Positions 31,471 to 42,429 of a DNA stretch of 64,000 bases are shown here, piece by piece. The stretch is from Ophiobolus disseminans (lineage: Eukaryota > Ascomycota > Dothideomycetes > Pleosporales > Phaeosphaeriaceae): NCBI GenBank assembly GCA_010093685.1, contig MU006218.1, forward strand, positions 1,151,766 through 1,215,765, given 5' to 3'. A program made the position numbers and the translations under genes. The stretch's first letter is position 1; each line of letters starts with the position of its first letter. The notes under the pieces are model-generated. The model searched no databases, was not told the DNA's origin, and saw nothing but the letters and a program-made list of their open reading frames with translations.

Positions 31471-32709
31471 ATGATTGCCATCCATCTACTTTTAGCCTCC
31501 GCAAGCGTACTGCGAGGAGCCCGGGCAGATTCCCTCTCGCTTCACACCGGGGAAGCGCTCGTCAACAACATTGTGGTTCCAAAAGAGATATCCAACTTCG
31601 CAAAGGACGGCGCCAGTGCTCAGTGGGCCTCTGGATATCCGAAGGAATGGGGTTCCGAGAACTATCATTATCAATTCAACGAGCCTGACCCCGAGGACTC
31701 GTTCAGTGCAGGCATCACGCCCGACGAAAAATATCTTGCCATGAATAACGGAACGCACATCACATTCATCAATCTAGAAAAGAACACTACGGCTTCCACC
31801 CTCGCCCTCGTTATGCCTAAAAAGATTTTGGCATTGAGTCTGACTCTTCGTCACGCTCCACAAGGCGGGTATGATGTGTTTGCGAGTGGTTCAAATGGTG
31901 GAAAGAACGGCATCACTACCGCGACAGTACGCATTCGCGTCTCGTCCAACCTGACGGCCATCGGTAATTTTTCTACCTATCAAGGAGGGATCGGCGCCAT
32001 TAGCAAGCAAGGCAGATTGGCGTCTCTCTCTGGATACATTTACGACATGGAGGGCACCGACACACCCATAGCCACGCTGACCGATCGACCTGACCTTACC
32101 GACCTGAGCTTCAGTCCGGATGGCATCCATCTTGCGTCCGTGAGTTGGAGGGCAAGGACGGCCGATCTATGGAACGCTACTTCTGGCCAGAAAATCTACC
32201 AATTCCCCGCAACGAATGCTCAGAACTGGGTTACGCGTTTCTCGCCAGATGGACGATACCTTGCTATTGCGGTTGGCTCGAATAACAACACGATCCAACT
32301 CTACACGCTCGGGAATCTCACCGCGCCGCCGACCGAGATGAAGGTCTTCAACGGCTGGCCCCGAGCTCTAGACTGGAGCCCGGACAGCAAGACGCTTGCT
32401 GTGGCTGACGAAAATAGACTGCGCATCTTCAACGTACCCTCAGGAGAGGTGATCCAAACTTGGGAAGTGGAAGGCGTCCGATACGGGCCCTCGCCCTCTG
32501 GAGTCTCGTTTCTTGCCGAAGGCAAAAGGCTCACGTGGACATTTCTGTATGGAACGTATCTGTATGAATTTGAGACGAATACCAAGTGGTACTGGGTACC
32601 TCGCGCGATTGATCATATATGGGGCGGTATGGGCTTTTCGTTCTTGAGCAAGACAAACGTGGCAGTGACTCATGATGGAGACTCTACTGTGCGCTTTTGG
32701 AAAATTTGA
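31471..32709 (+). CDS. Secreted WD40/beta-propeller-like protein
   Basis: A single exon codes 412 residues from ATG 31471. The start MIAIHLLLASASVLRGARAD is a signal peptide. The body has several beta-propeller blade signatures (LTDLSFSPDGIHLASVSWRA, then VTRFSPDGRYLAIAVGSNN, ALDWSPDSKTLAVADENRLR), with the last blade ending DGDSTVRFWKI. Many N-glycosylation sequons (NGT, NTT, NLT, NFS, NAT, NNT) fit passage through the secretory pathway. Most WD40 proteins are intracellular, so a secreted one is unusual. It has no catalytic motif and the ligand is unknown. Its neighbours are decayed paralogues and an LPMO-like gene. Confidence 0.82.
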   Translation: MIAIHLLLASASVLRGARADSLSLHTGEALVNNIVVPKEISNFAKDGASAQWASGYPKEWGSENYHYQFNEPDPEDSFSAGITPDEKYLAMNNGTHITFINLEKNTTASTLALVMPKKILALSLTLRHAPQGGYDVFASGSNGGKNGITTATVRIRVSSNLTAIGNFSTYQGGIGAISKQGRLASLSGYIYDMEGTDTPIATLTDRPDLTDLSFSPDGIHLASVSWRARTADLWNATSGQKIYQFPATNAQNWVTRFSPDGRYLAIAVGSNNNTIQLYTLGNLTAPPTEMKVFNGWPRALDWSPDSKTLAVADENRLRIFNVPSGEVIQTWEVEGVRYGPSPSGVSFLAEGKRLTWTFLYGTYLYEFETNTKWYWVPRAIDHIWGGMGFSFLSKTNVAVTHDGDSTVRFWKI

Positions 32710-33325
32710 GGTACCGCGGTGTTGTACTTTGTTGTTTGGGTTCGCTTTCTTCGGCTTGCACATATGGAATAGTGTTACAAAAGCAACGCGTTGTGATGCT
32801 TTTCGCCCAACGTGAAGTCAATGGTTACCTGAAAAGCAAGATTAGCTTCGACTTTGACTAAGCACCACTCCACCCCTGAATGCGTATCATGAGTGTGATG
32901 ATGCACATGAATGACCCATAGTCCAGGCTCCCGGGATCTGAAACCCCGTCCACCACTTCTACCATAATTGCCGCTACTACAGGGGCGAATAAGATAGAGG
33001 AGGGGAACCTTACTACACCTATATGGTTAAATGCGCCACCGCCTATAGGATTCGTAATATGCATCTCAAGCATGCTATTTTCGATATGACCTCCGCACAG
33101 GATTCGCATGCAAATCAACGACCCTGGTGTGGGCAATTTGTGCGGAGTCGCATTGCAGCTGCGCTTCGGCGTGACCTGTCATCATAACTCCGAGTTGCGC
33201 GACACGTCCGATGTCCTCATCCAGCACGGGACTATGGAGGTTGGAATATATAGACCTCGGAAGAGGCATTCTATTTCTTACCAACACCCATAGTATCCGA
33301 TCTGAGCTTTTCAGTCTAGTTGAAC
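32710..33325. other. Intergenic region, 5' of LPMO-like gene
   Basis: About 615 bp. No reading frame with a domain. A TATATAGA-like sequence at about 33247, some 80 bp before the LPMO ATG, could act as a TATA element. Confidence 0.4.
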
Positions 33326-34374
33326 ATGAAGTTCTCCGTCCAACAATATCTCTTTCTCCTTCTTCAGGGCCTGCATCAAGCTAATAGTCACTGTACGCCG
33401 CCGCTCGCTCATCAAAGTGTCTTGACAAACTAATTATCGTATGCAGATGGCTTTCCGTACACTGTCGTCAACGGCGTGGTCTCCAAGCGATGGGAATACA
33501 TCCGGTACGATATTCGTCGATCATGTTTGCTCTAGCGCATTCGTTACTGACGGCCATATACAGTGCCACGACTTCATTCGCCCCCAACTACGATTACTCG
33601 GGCCCGCAGAGCATGTGTGGCTTCAACGCCACGACGCCGCTCTTCCCCGTGAAGACGGTCCAAGTGGCGGCTGGTAGCACCATTGGCTTTGCGGCCTCGT
33701 ATATGGCGGACAATCGACTTGAGGAGCAAGACTTCTCTGATGTAGGGCTAACCCGGCGAATCACTCGTCCGACACGCTGATAGTTGGGCCAGTTTGATCC
33801 GGCATTCAAGATGTATCACGATGGACCGGCTACGGCATACCTATCGAAGGCACCTGGTGAGCTGAACGACTACAAGGGCGATGGCGAATGGTACGTACAT
33901 TTTTTTGATATCGATTGGTCTGCCTAATTACTGACCATGCTCCTTTCTCCAGGTTTAAGATCGCGGTGGTGCCCGCCTCCGACGGTTTGCACTGGGATTA
34001 CAGAAGCGACATCAAAATGAACATCGTAAGTTTTACCCGTTTCCGACACAATATTACACACTTCTCACAAACCTACACAGATGAACTTCACGATCCCAGC
34101 AGCAACACCGCCAGGCAAGTACCTCTTCCGCGCCGAGCATTTGAATGTGGTAAACGGAGCCACGTACAAGGCGACGGAGATGTTCATCAATTGTGCGCAT
34201 ATTGAAGTTACGGGGTCGGGCGCAGGCACGCCGGGCCCGGTGACGCATTTCCCTGGTGCGTTCAATGCAAAGGATTCGGGGATTTGGCTGCCGAATGGGC
34301 TGGCGAAGCCGACGCAGCCGATGGACGAGCTGAAGAACTGGCAAGGCGCTGGACCGAAGGTATGGAAGGGGTAG
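33326..34374 (+). CDS. AA9-like lytic polysaccharide monooxygenase, divergent copper site
   Basis: Six exons: 33326-33392, 33447-33504, 33564-33741, 33793-33890, 33953-34025 and 34081-34374, giving 255 residues. The signal peptide (MKFSVQQYLFLLLQGLHQANS) ends exactly before His-Tyr, leaving the N-terminal His needed for the copper histidine brace. The second brace His is likely in KMYHDGPATAYLSKAPGE (family pattern H-x-GP). The core block MNFTIPAATPPGKYLFRAEH is typical of AA9. In the last strand, family members read Q-F-Y before the Cys; here TEMFINCAHIEV has Glu and Phe at the expected Gln and axial Tyr positions (by-eye alignment). AA9 enzymes oxidatively cleave cellulose or xyloglucan outside the cell. 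Substrate and activity are uncertain. Confidence 0.85.
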
Positions 34375-34628
34375 ATCGACTTCATGGCAGCTTCTGGAAA
34401 GTGGGATTATCGGGACAGTGTGATTAGCAGGAGTACATCCGGAACGTAAATCGATCGAGTCCAGGTCGAATGCCTTTCATGAATGTTGACGCAATCGTCT
34501 TGTCCGCATTAACTGTGATACCTAGGTAGGGCTTCCATTTCAACGACTTAAGAAAAGTCACCCGGAGATACATCGCTTTGTCGTCGAACAACATGAATAC
34601 AACTTCCCTCTACGATCCATTCGACCAT

Positions 34629-35353
34629 TTATCGCTTGTTAGTCTTGCAAATAACCTCGAGATCATGCTTGCCAGCGCAAACCCGAATCCCTGCACGCGA
34701 CCAATCTCTACGCCTTTCACCGAAACCGTAGGCAAATACTCGCCTGAGACCCCTGAATTCTCGCATACCATAATGCTCTAGGAGTGCAGCCTGGGCCATC
34801 TCTGGCATGTCCGCTATACAACCATGCTGCGGGCCCAGCTCCTGGTCCTCTCGAACGCCTGTGTAATGAGACTCGGGGAACCACGACGTTGTTGTATCCA
34901 GACCGATCGAGGCTATGGCAGTACGCTGGGTATCGGTGAGTCGCGAGCAGTTGCTGGCGCGTGCGGGAATTTTCGAAGTAGAAGACTGTCCTACTTAGAG
35001 AAAACGTCTTGGTCTCGTCGTAGATTTGTTGACAGACTGTGATGAGTCCGGAGATGTTGGCGATGCCTTTGACTCTGCTATTGCCTTCGCCCTCATTTTC
35101 CTGCGTCACCCGAATGAAGTACGGTGTTGCTGGGTCCCAGACCCCTATGTGTCGGTATCCAACATGTAGAGATGTGTCTCGGAATACTTCGTCGTACACT
35201 CTGTTGCGAAGTTCGCCTGGCAGACGGAGCAAGGGCGACTCTTGCTGGTTTCGTAACGTGCTAGAAAGGATTATCAGCAGCCAGTCGGGTATTATGTGAA
35301 TTTGAGAGAACTTACATGGTATTAAGTGCCTTGTTAGACATGGTACTAGCCAT
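34629..35353 (-). pseudogene. F-box-like LPGELRN-IY family, copy 5 (frameshifted)
   Basis: Exon 1 (35353-35316) and the acceptor at 35261 give NQQESPLLRLPGELRNRVYD, then TVCQQIYDETKTFSLSRTVF. The first frame runs on to 34717 with an untypical Arg/Gly-rich end. From about 34945 the neighbouring frame carries the expected family sequence LTDTQRTAIASIGLDTTTSW and continues to KHDLEVICKTNKR at 34629. A one-base indel near 34945-34955 therefore splits an otherwise complete copy. It lies apart from copies 1-4, separated by two unrelated genes. Confidence 0.65.
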
Positions 35354-36080
35354 AGTGCTCGATGTGCGCGCGTTCTTGTAGGGCGTGAAGTTGATGTTAA
35401 TGTATCTAACGTGAGTGTAGTCGATGTTAATGTATCTTATGTGAGTGTAGCTGACGTGAGTGTAATTGATCGAGAAAATTGAGCGAGGTCAGTGGGAGAG
35501 TAAGGGACAGTAAACAGTTCTCAGATAAAGAAAATTGAGAAGGGAGAACCCGATGACGCAGCCGCACGTGAAAAATATGGGTGCGGTGAAAGATAACAGA
35601 CTTAAGATGTTGAAGTGTACGCCACTATACCGCACTCCTTTCACTTCCTGGTGATACGTCATCTACTCACCCGCGCTCGACCAAATGTGCCTGAGTTGGA
35701 CGACGACGAACAACACCTTTCAATACGGATGAGTCTGGGACTGGTACTGATATTATGGGAGACAATATCGATGTCCAGTATATATCATATCAAACTCATC
35801 TCTCTCTCAGTAAAACCCTTAAGGTGGAAGTCCTTCGAGGTCGGGTTCGATTCACTCCGTCTTTCCGTTTCAGGCAAAGGTCGCAAATTCGAATCCGAGA
35901 TAAAACCAATTCTTTCTTTCCTGGCTTTGCAAGTGGTGGATTACATACGGTTTTCAGCAGTCGCCTAGCAGCGACTGTTCTTTTCGCACTTCTGTTCTTC
36001 TTTGTGCTTAGTCATTTCATATGGATATCATTGCAACGCCTACCAACGCCAGTGCTTGAAACCAATCTGCCGTGACTTCG
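35354..36080. other. Intergenic region with upstream tandem repeat
   Basis: It contains the 30-bp tandem repeat listed separately, directly upstream of paralogue copy 5, and the 3' flank of the GT34 gene. Nothing else recognised; a tRNA-like GGTTCGATTC at about 35847 has no matching A box. Confidence 0.4.
35393..35472. repeat. 30-bp tandem repeat, about 2.6 copies
   Basis: The unit GATGTTAATGTATC-(TAAC/TTAT)-GTGAGTGTAG plus two bases occurs at 35393-35422 and 35423-35452 with few differences. A shortened third copy follows (GACGTGAGTGTAATTGAT). It ends about 40 bp upstream of the copy-5 ATG, counted on the minus strand, so it would fall in that gene's promoter or 5' UTR. Confidence 0.75.
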
Positions 36081-36980
36081 TCAATAGAACTCCTCCCAGT
36101 TTCCCCATTTGATCTCGTGCTCGTACTTGTTCATGAGCTGTCCTGTAGGATCCTCGCCCTTGACGTGCGCCCATGCTCCCGCGAAATGCAACACAAAGGT
36201 GCCGTGCTCCCAGACCTGCCGATGATCGTCGAAGCAGGCTATTTCCTGCGGGAACGCATTCAGCTTATACTGTGGAACAACATGCACTCTGGCTGCGGAC
36301 GCTTCGTCGTCTTTGAGCAGCTTGACGGTGGAATCCTGCTCGCTCATGCTTCCGCCCTCCTCCCTCGCCTTGTCATGTATGTCCCATGAGTCGTGCAGGA
36401 ACTTGAGCGAACGCTCGTGGCCGCGCACGAGGAACGAGCCTGCGTTGAAGCCGTTGCAGTCGTGGGTGAAGAGGTAGTCTATTTCCTCCGGGTTGGTCAC
36501 ATTCCGCAGCTCCTCCTCTATGATGTCGGTGACCTTGATGTCGGTGTTCGTGATGAGGGTGTCGAAGTCCAGCCACCAGATCCAGTCGTACTTGCCCGTC
36601 TTGATCAGGCGCTCGGCCATGTTGAACTTCCAGAAGATGACGGCGCGGTCCGTGTGCGATTCGTAGTCGAGGATAAGGTCGTAGCCGTGGCGGCGCGCAT
36701 AGTCTGTGTGGGGTTAGCATGCGACGATTCCTTGCCGAGGCTGCGGGCGCTTACGGTCTTTGTTCTTTAGTGAGAGGTGCAGATAGGACCGTTGCTCTGT
36801 CACAAACGTCATGAGCGCGATGCGCGGCGCCTTCTTTTCCCCCGCGCTCTGGGGGATGATCTGGCTGCCCACTGGCGTGTTCTCATGCCTGGTGCCCTGG
36901 CTGAGCTGCCAGCCAAAGAAGGCCAGGAAGACGATGAGCAGCAGCAGCGAGGGCGGGAGCTTGAAGGAGCGGAGGAGCAT
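36081..36980 (-). CDS. GT34 family (Gma12/Mnn10) Golgi glycosyltransferase
   Basis: Exons 36980-36755 and 36703-36081 give 282 residues. Members add galactose or alpha-1,6-mannose to glycans in the Golgi. The start MLLRSFKLPPSLLLLIVFLA is a type II signal anchor. The catalytic region shows RIALMTFVTEQRSYLHLSLK, RRHGYDLILDYESHTDRAVI, and the metal/nucleotide-sugar DxD motif in WWLDFDTLITNT. FTHDCNGFNAGSFLVRGHER and HFAGAWAHVKG complete the family pattern. The frame stays open upstream to a GTG, but the first ATG places the membrane anchor correctly. Donor sugar and exact orthology (Mnn10, Mnn11 or Gma12) are unresolved; at 282 residues it is on the short side. Confidence 0.88.
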
Positions 36981-37478
36981 GTTCGCGGCGACGGGTCGGT
37001 ACGTGCTCCAGCTAGGAGACACAGGAGCAGCAGGATCGTGGCTTTTTCAGCAATTGGTACATGTTCGCAAGCGATACAAGTAGCACTGGAATGCCAAGCG
37101 AGAGAGGGAACGGGATTCCAGCCTTAAGAGACATGGTTCGAGACCATGGACCCCGGTTCGGTTGATGTGTTCGCGCGGGTCAAGCCGTCAGCCCTTAGAA
37201 CTCCAACCCGGGTAAAACGGCAGGATGAACAACATTGGGCTGAAGATGGATGGGATGGAATGGCAGGAAGTCAGACAGCAGTTGCATATGCAGGCCATGC
37301 TTCGATACGGGCTCCACTCTGTCTATACAAATGCTTGGTTCCGATTTCCAGGGTCCCGGCGCTAGCGTCCCCTGCCCCACCCAGCCACCCAGAACCGGGG
37401 AAGTGATGGAGAAGACCAACACTACGATAGCCCACCCGTCTACACCACTTTCTACCTCAACCCGTACTTTTGGCAACA
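36981..37478. other. Divergent promoter region
   Basis: About 500 bp between the GT34 gene (minus) and the GRF zinc-finger gene (plus). No discrete site assigned. Confidence 0.35.
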
Positions 37479-38593
37479 ATGTCTGGCTTCCGAGGACGTG
37501 GGCGCGGCGGCTGGACCGAAGGCCCCCCCAAAGGGCTGTTTGTCTACGGCGTCTGGCAATGTGTGTTGGAACTCGACCTGCTATCGGACATAGTACTGAC
37601 ACGCGATAGGCGACTGCAATCCTCGAAAGCCAGCTGTTCACCTTATGACTAAGAAGGAAGGCCCTAACAAAGGAAAATGGTGTATGCGAGGACCTACTCC
37701 CCTGCGTCATCTATCTCTAACGGTCTCCAGTTCGCACCTGCCAGGAACCCAAAGAAAAGCAATGCACCTTCTTCATTTGGGACGAGGATGCGAGTAGGCG
37801 TGAAAAAGCTGCTCTCCTCAACAACACCCGCACCGAACCACCCCGGGTCGAGCCGACCACTCCGTCCAGACGCCAGCCATCACCTCCGCCACCGTACACT
37901 ATTGACACCACATCGTCCGGGCCTAGTCGGAAGCGCAGTCATGCCGCTATCGACCTGGATGAAGACTATGGCCTCGACCAGGCTGATGACGATTTCAACA
38001 ACGAGCTGAACAGTGTCATGACCAGGGTTGAAACGCCCAGCAAAGCGGTCAAGACGTCCGAATTCGCAACTCCGAACATGAGGCGCAAATTGCCATGGCA
38101 GATGGACCAGCCACCTGGAAATAGACTGAACGGCTTACAGACACCGCAAACAGGTGGAAAAACTTCCATTGATCCCTTCAATACGCGACGCGTCGTCCCA
38201 GCTCGCTTCACGCCATCTAGGCACCAGGACCAGGACGCCGAGACACAGCAGACTGCGACACCTTCTTCATCTTTTGAAACACCAACACCGAGTCGCTTCC
38301 GCAATATCTCAGCAGAGGATCTCGTACGCGACGTCTTTGATCTCCTGCAAGACAGGAACGTGCGGCTGGCACCCGACACTGAAACGGAGCTCGAAGGTCT
38401 ACTCTCGAGGCATGGTAAGAGCGCGGAGGGCCTAAGAAGAGGCCGCGATGTCATACGAACCACGGTGAAGGCAAAGGATGCGAAAATCACCGAGCTCACC
38501 TACCGTGTCAGCACGCTCGAAGCTGAGCTAGAAGCGGAGAGAGAGATGGTGAAGCATCTACAATGGGAATTGGGCGCTCAATCGGATCCTTGA
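37479..38593 (+). CDS. GRF-type zinc finger protein with C-terminal coiled coil
   Basis: Exons 37479-37560, 37610-37681 and 37731-38593 give 338 residues. The start MSGFRGRGRGGWTEGPPKGL is Arg/Gly-rich. Splicing both short introns reconstructs a GRF zinc finger: CDCNPRKPAVHLMTKKEGPN, then GKWFRTCQEPKEKQCTFFIW, a single-stranded nucleic-acid-binding module known from APE2, TOP3A and NEIL3. A disordered, Ser/Pro-rich middle follows, with a possible nuclear signal (GPSRKRSHAAIDLDEDYG). The C-terminus is a coiled coil (ITELTYRVSTLEAELEAERE). It is probably nuclear. No nuclease or helicase domain is attached, so the biological role is open. Confidence 0.85.
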
Positions 38594-39537
38594 AGCGGCT
38601 GCTTAAGCCTCTCAAATCGCCTGAGAGCGTGCATAGCGGATGCCCGGTGACAGCGCCTAGCAGAACTGGGAGAAGGTCCACAACAGCCATAGCTCAACTC
38701 CGTCGTCCAGGGGTCTCGGGACCGTCTGCACTGTTGATATCAGAGTCGAGCCAGCATTGCCTGGAGTGGTCGAGAAAAACTTTGCGATCGACAGGGAGGA
38801 CATGAGAAGGATGAGCTCCACCCAGAAACAATGTTGAGGCTCAGCGATCCGCAAAAGCTTCTTCGTCAAGCACGCAACAACGCCTCGATAGCACGAGAGA
38901 CGGCCAAAAGAAGGGTGTTTTTGAAGAGATGACGAGATGGAAATTCAACGGCATGACGTTGCAGCGGAAGCCAAGATGGCGCCGAGCCTAGTCAAGTCGG
39001 AAGCCGGCACCAAGCAACATGGATGATTAGTTCGCAGCACAATAATTCACAAATTTGACGTACGCCGCGATTCCGCTTCTCCACATAATGCGGCGGAGAC
39101 TTGGCTTTTGATCCCCTTCTTCCCAGTTTTCACTTGGCATGACTCGAATCGCTCACAGAATCACGGCTCTTTCTAGTTTCGCTTCACCTACGGATCCTTG
39201 ATTCGACAATGAGCTTGATCTTTATGTGGGTCGTGTGGCATGCGCCGAGAGTCTCGCTTTAATCATACCATAGTTCGAGATTGTGGCTGCGATTTAGTCT
39301 AGGCGTCCCATACGGCGAGGGTAAAGTAACGGGCGACTATCAACACCGACCTCCAAACGTGGGATGAACGACTCCAACATCCTTGTTGCCCTTTCGATCT
39401 CTCTTGGCAGCCTTAGCAGGGCTGAACCAGCAAACAGGATACAAAATAGATCTAGCACCGACTTAGTTTGACCACATCTTGGAGGCTCGCCCTCTTCATC
39501 TCTTTTCAAACTCAACTCAGTCCAGTCACACACCGTG
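38594..39537. other. Intergenic region
   Basis: About 940 bp between two plus-strand genes. Short frames on both strands lack domains and conserved motifs. Nothing recognised. Confidence 0.35.
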
Positions 39538-41688
39538 ATGGATTTCCTCAGAAAAGTGGGAGCGTGGATCGCACCACCTGCACCAAAATCCGAAGACGGC
39601 CGTGATCAATGGCCATCGAGAGCAGCGTTCCTCCTCGCCGCTATGGGCGGTTGCGCTGGACAAGGCAACCTTCTTCGATACCCATCCGTTCTCTACAATA
39701 ACTATGGTCTCCAATGGTTCATCCCGTACCTAATGGCCGTGTTCTTGATCGCCATCCCTGCGCTCATCCTTGAGGTCTCAATTGGCCAAGCGTACCGTGG
39801 AGGCACTGTCATTGCCTTCAACAATATCAACCGCCGACTCAAGGGTGTTGGCATGGGTCCAGTCATTGTATCCTTTATTGTGGTTCAATACTTCACGGTC
39901 AATCTTGCGTGGATCATGAATTATTTCCGCTACAGTTTCACATCGCCTCTACCTTGGGAGAACAGGATCGAAGATTTCTACTGGAACGATATTTTACAGG
40001 TCGGTGACATCATTGAGGGAAGCCTGTCCGCAGATGGCAGCTCAGTGGCATCGTACCAGCAATATCCCAGCCGGGCGCTCATTGGCGAGACCGTTGGCTG
40101 GTCTATCTTCATCTGGTTTCTTATCTGGCTCTCCATCTTTCGTGGTGTAGGGATGACCGGTCGTGTTGTCTACGTATGATTCCCCCCTGCGCCAAATGTG
40201 TTGCTACATTCTGATCTTACTTATTAGTTTACCATGGGACTGCCGATTGTGACAACAATTATTTTCGTTGGCCGCGCGCTATCGCTCGATAACGCAAGCG
40301 AGGGTGTTGCTCTGGTATGGAGAACTTGGAGGAGCGACCAGCTGGCATCCGGAACCGTTTGGCAAACTGCTGTCGGACAAGTCTTCTTCTCCACCGGTAT
40401 CGGCTTCGGATATTTCACATCCTATGCAAGCTACAATCAGAAGCACAGCAATGCCGTTATGGACGCCATCCTCATCTGTGGCAGTAACGTTCTCTTTGAG
40501 AACTTTGCAGCTTTTGCCGTCTTTGGTGTTGTTGGCTATCTTCGCCGATGGCCGCAGGATGGCGTGCGACTCGGTGCCTTCGTGGTGGGATTTCTGACCC
40601 TGCCAGAAGCTGTGCTACAAATGCCAGGAGCGAACTTCTGGGCCATTCTACTCTTTTTTACCCTGGTGGTTCTTGGGTTCAGTTCAGCTTTTGTCATGCT
40701 GGATGTGACCGTCACTTTGATCTGCGACTCTGGCATGGTCAAAGCATCGAGGCCTACGGTCGTGACAGTTCTCACAGTAGTAAGCTTTCTGATGTGCCTA
40801 CCATACTGCACTGGCTTCGGATACTATCTCCTGGATGGAATCGATCGATGGGTCAATAACGTAGCCTTGATCTTCGTTGTTTGGAGCGAGGTGTCCAGCG
40901 CCACAACAGTGTATCGCTGGAGCGATATCGTCGAACAGACCGGACTTCCCGCATTTTTTGTCTACAACGTTGGCTTCTTCGGAGCCCAAGTGTTTGGAAT
41001 CAGTTTGGCTCACGGCTTATCCAACCCTGGCGCCGGTGCAGGTGCCGGAATTGGCTTTTTTGTCATCATGTCAATCATCGCCGTCTTTATTGCCCGCACG
41101 CCAGTAGCCCCTGCACCCAAGTTCTGGGGCCGGAATGCTTTCGTCAGCAGATTCTGGTATCTGGCATTCTATTCGGTAAGAACACAATCAAATTGCCTGC
41201 CATCTTAACAAAGACTAACACGGTAATTTTAGGGCAACCAAATTCGCCGAGACTTGAACGTGATCGTTGGACAAGGGAAGAACTGGAAAATTCCACCGTT
41301 CATGCCCTTCCTTCTGCGGTATATTTCGGGGCCCGTTCTCGCAATTATCTTCTCTTTCGCCTTCCCAGAGTTCCACACTCTGCGGTACGACCCAATGATG
41401 ATCACTGGCTTTATCCTGTCTATCCTCACCATCGTTGTCGTCTTAGTTGGCTTCACTATGCCCCGCTACTACGACGCGTTCATCCCTGCAGAACGCCGCG
41501 GCGAGGGCACTGAACCTACTACAGCGTTGCAGTCCAAGAGCGAACTTGGAGGAGTCCCAGTAACAGAGATTGCAAGTGCGGAAGGTGGACATGGAACTCT
41601 AGTAAGGGATTCTTTGTCGGAGCAGGAGGACAAGGCGGTAAAAGAGACTGCACCGCCTCCCTACCACAAAAACAGTAGGAGTGGTTGA
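39538..41688 (+). CDS. SLC6 (sodium:neurotransmitter symporter) family transporter
   Basis: Exons 39538-40173, 40228-41175 and 41233-41688, all phase 0, give 679 residues. The family couples Na+ (and often Cl-) gradients to uptake of amino acids or osmolytes at the plasma membrane; the LeuT fold has 12 helices. Evidence: AAMGGCAGQGNLLRYPSVLY is the TM1 ion/substrate motif, then ILEVSIGQAYRGG, TGIGFGYFTSYASYNQKHSN (TM6-7 region) and repeated hydrophobic helices to LVGFTMPRYYDAF. The hydrophilic tail ends PPPYHKNSRSG and contains a PPxY-like motif suited to Rsp5-type ubiquitin ligases. The frame opens with GTG just before the ATG at 39538; the ATG is the start. The substrate cannot be told. Confidence 0.9.
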
Positions 41689-42429
41689 AAGTTTACAAGC
41701 TTGTAAAATACCCAGCGTGGATAGCGGCGAGAGAGACGGAGTAAGGTCGTGTGCTGTATTGGAATCGAGACCTACTCTGTAGTATCCATGGAATATCTTC
41801 AACCTTGCGCATGCCGATGCCGCTATCTCATCTATGTTCATTTACACCCGTGAAAACTTTGTGACCCAAAAACGGGTATTCCAGGTTACGGCGCAAATCC
41901 GAGAGCCGAGAAGCTACGCCCGGCTTCATCACAGCCAATCTCTATCAGTCACGAGTCGGGTCGCCTTGAGCCTGAAGAGATATGTCCCCACATGTTGCGA
42001 CGTCTCATCCGCTGACATAGACTAGACTTTGAGTTTGTCGGCGGGTGGCAAATGAAGCGATCGCTGTGATTCGCTGCCGCACAAACAACGCGACCCACTT
42101 TAACTCTGATGGTGGGACCACGAGCGACTTGTGCGAAGCACGCTTTTGCGATGATTCACAAGACTTACGATATGTGGTTAGAATTTACTAATTTCACAGT
42201 TTCTAAGAGATTCGACACGCTCTGCGGTCGCATTCAAATAGCACCTGCGTGGTCGTGGTCGTGCCTCCTTCATCAGTGCCCAGTCACTTCGTTGCTTCCT
42301 TGAGTGGTGATAGATTACACAACCACTGGCGATTGTCCATCACCGATTCCCCCCGTCACCTTTACACAAGGCACGTTATTGCGTTATTGCACCACGCACC
42401 ACATCAAGACGATCCGATCTACCACCACC
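41689..42429. other. Intergenic region, promoter of copper ATPase
   Basis: About 740 bp. No reading frame with a domain; the frame of the ATPase is open back to 42304 but without an ATG. No copper-regulatory motif was assigned with confidence. Confidence 0.35.

Noticed and set aside
35840..35900. tRNA-like B-box GGTTCGATTC
   Set aside because: No matching A box, acceptor stem or cloverleaf could be built around it.
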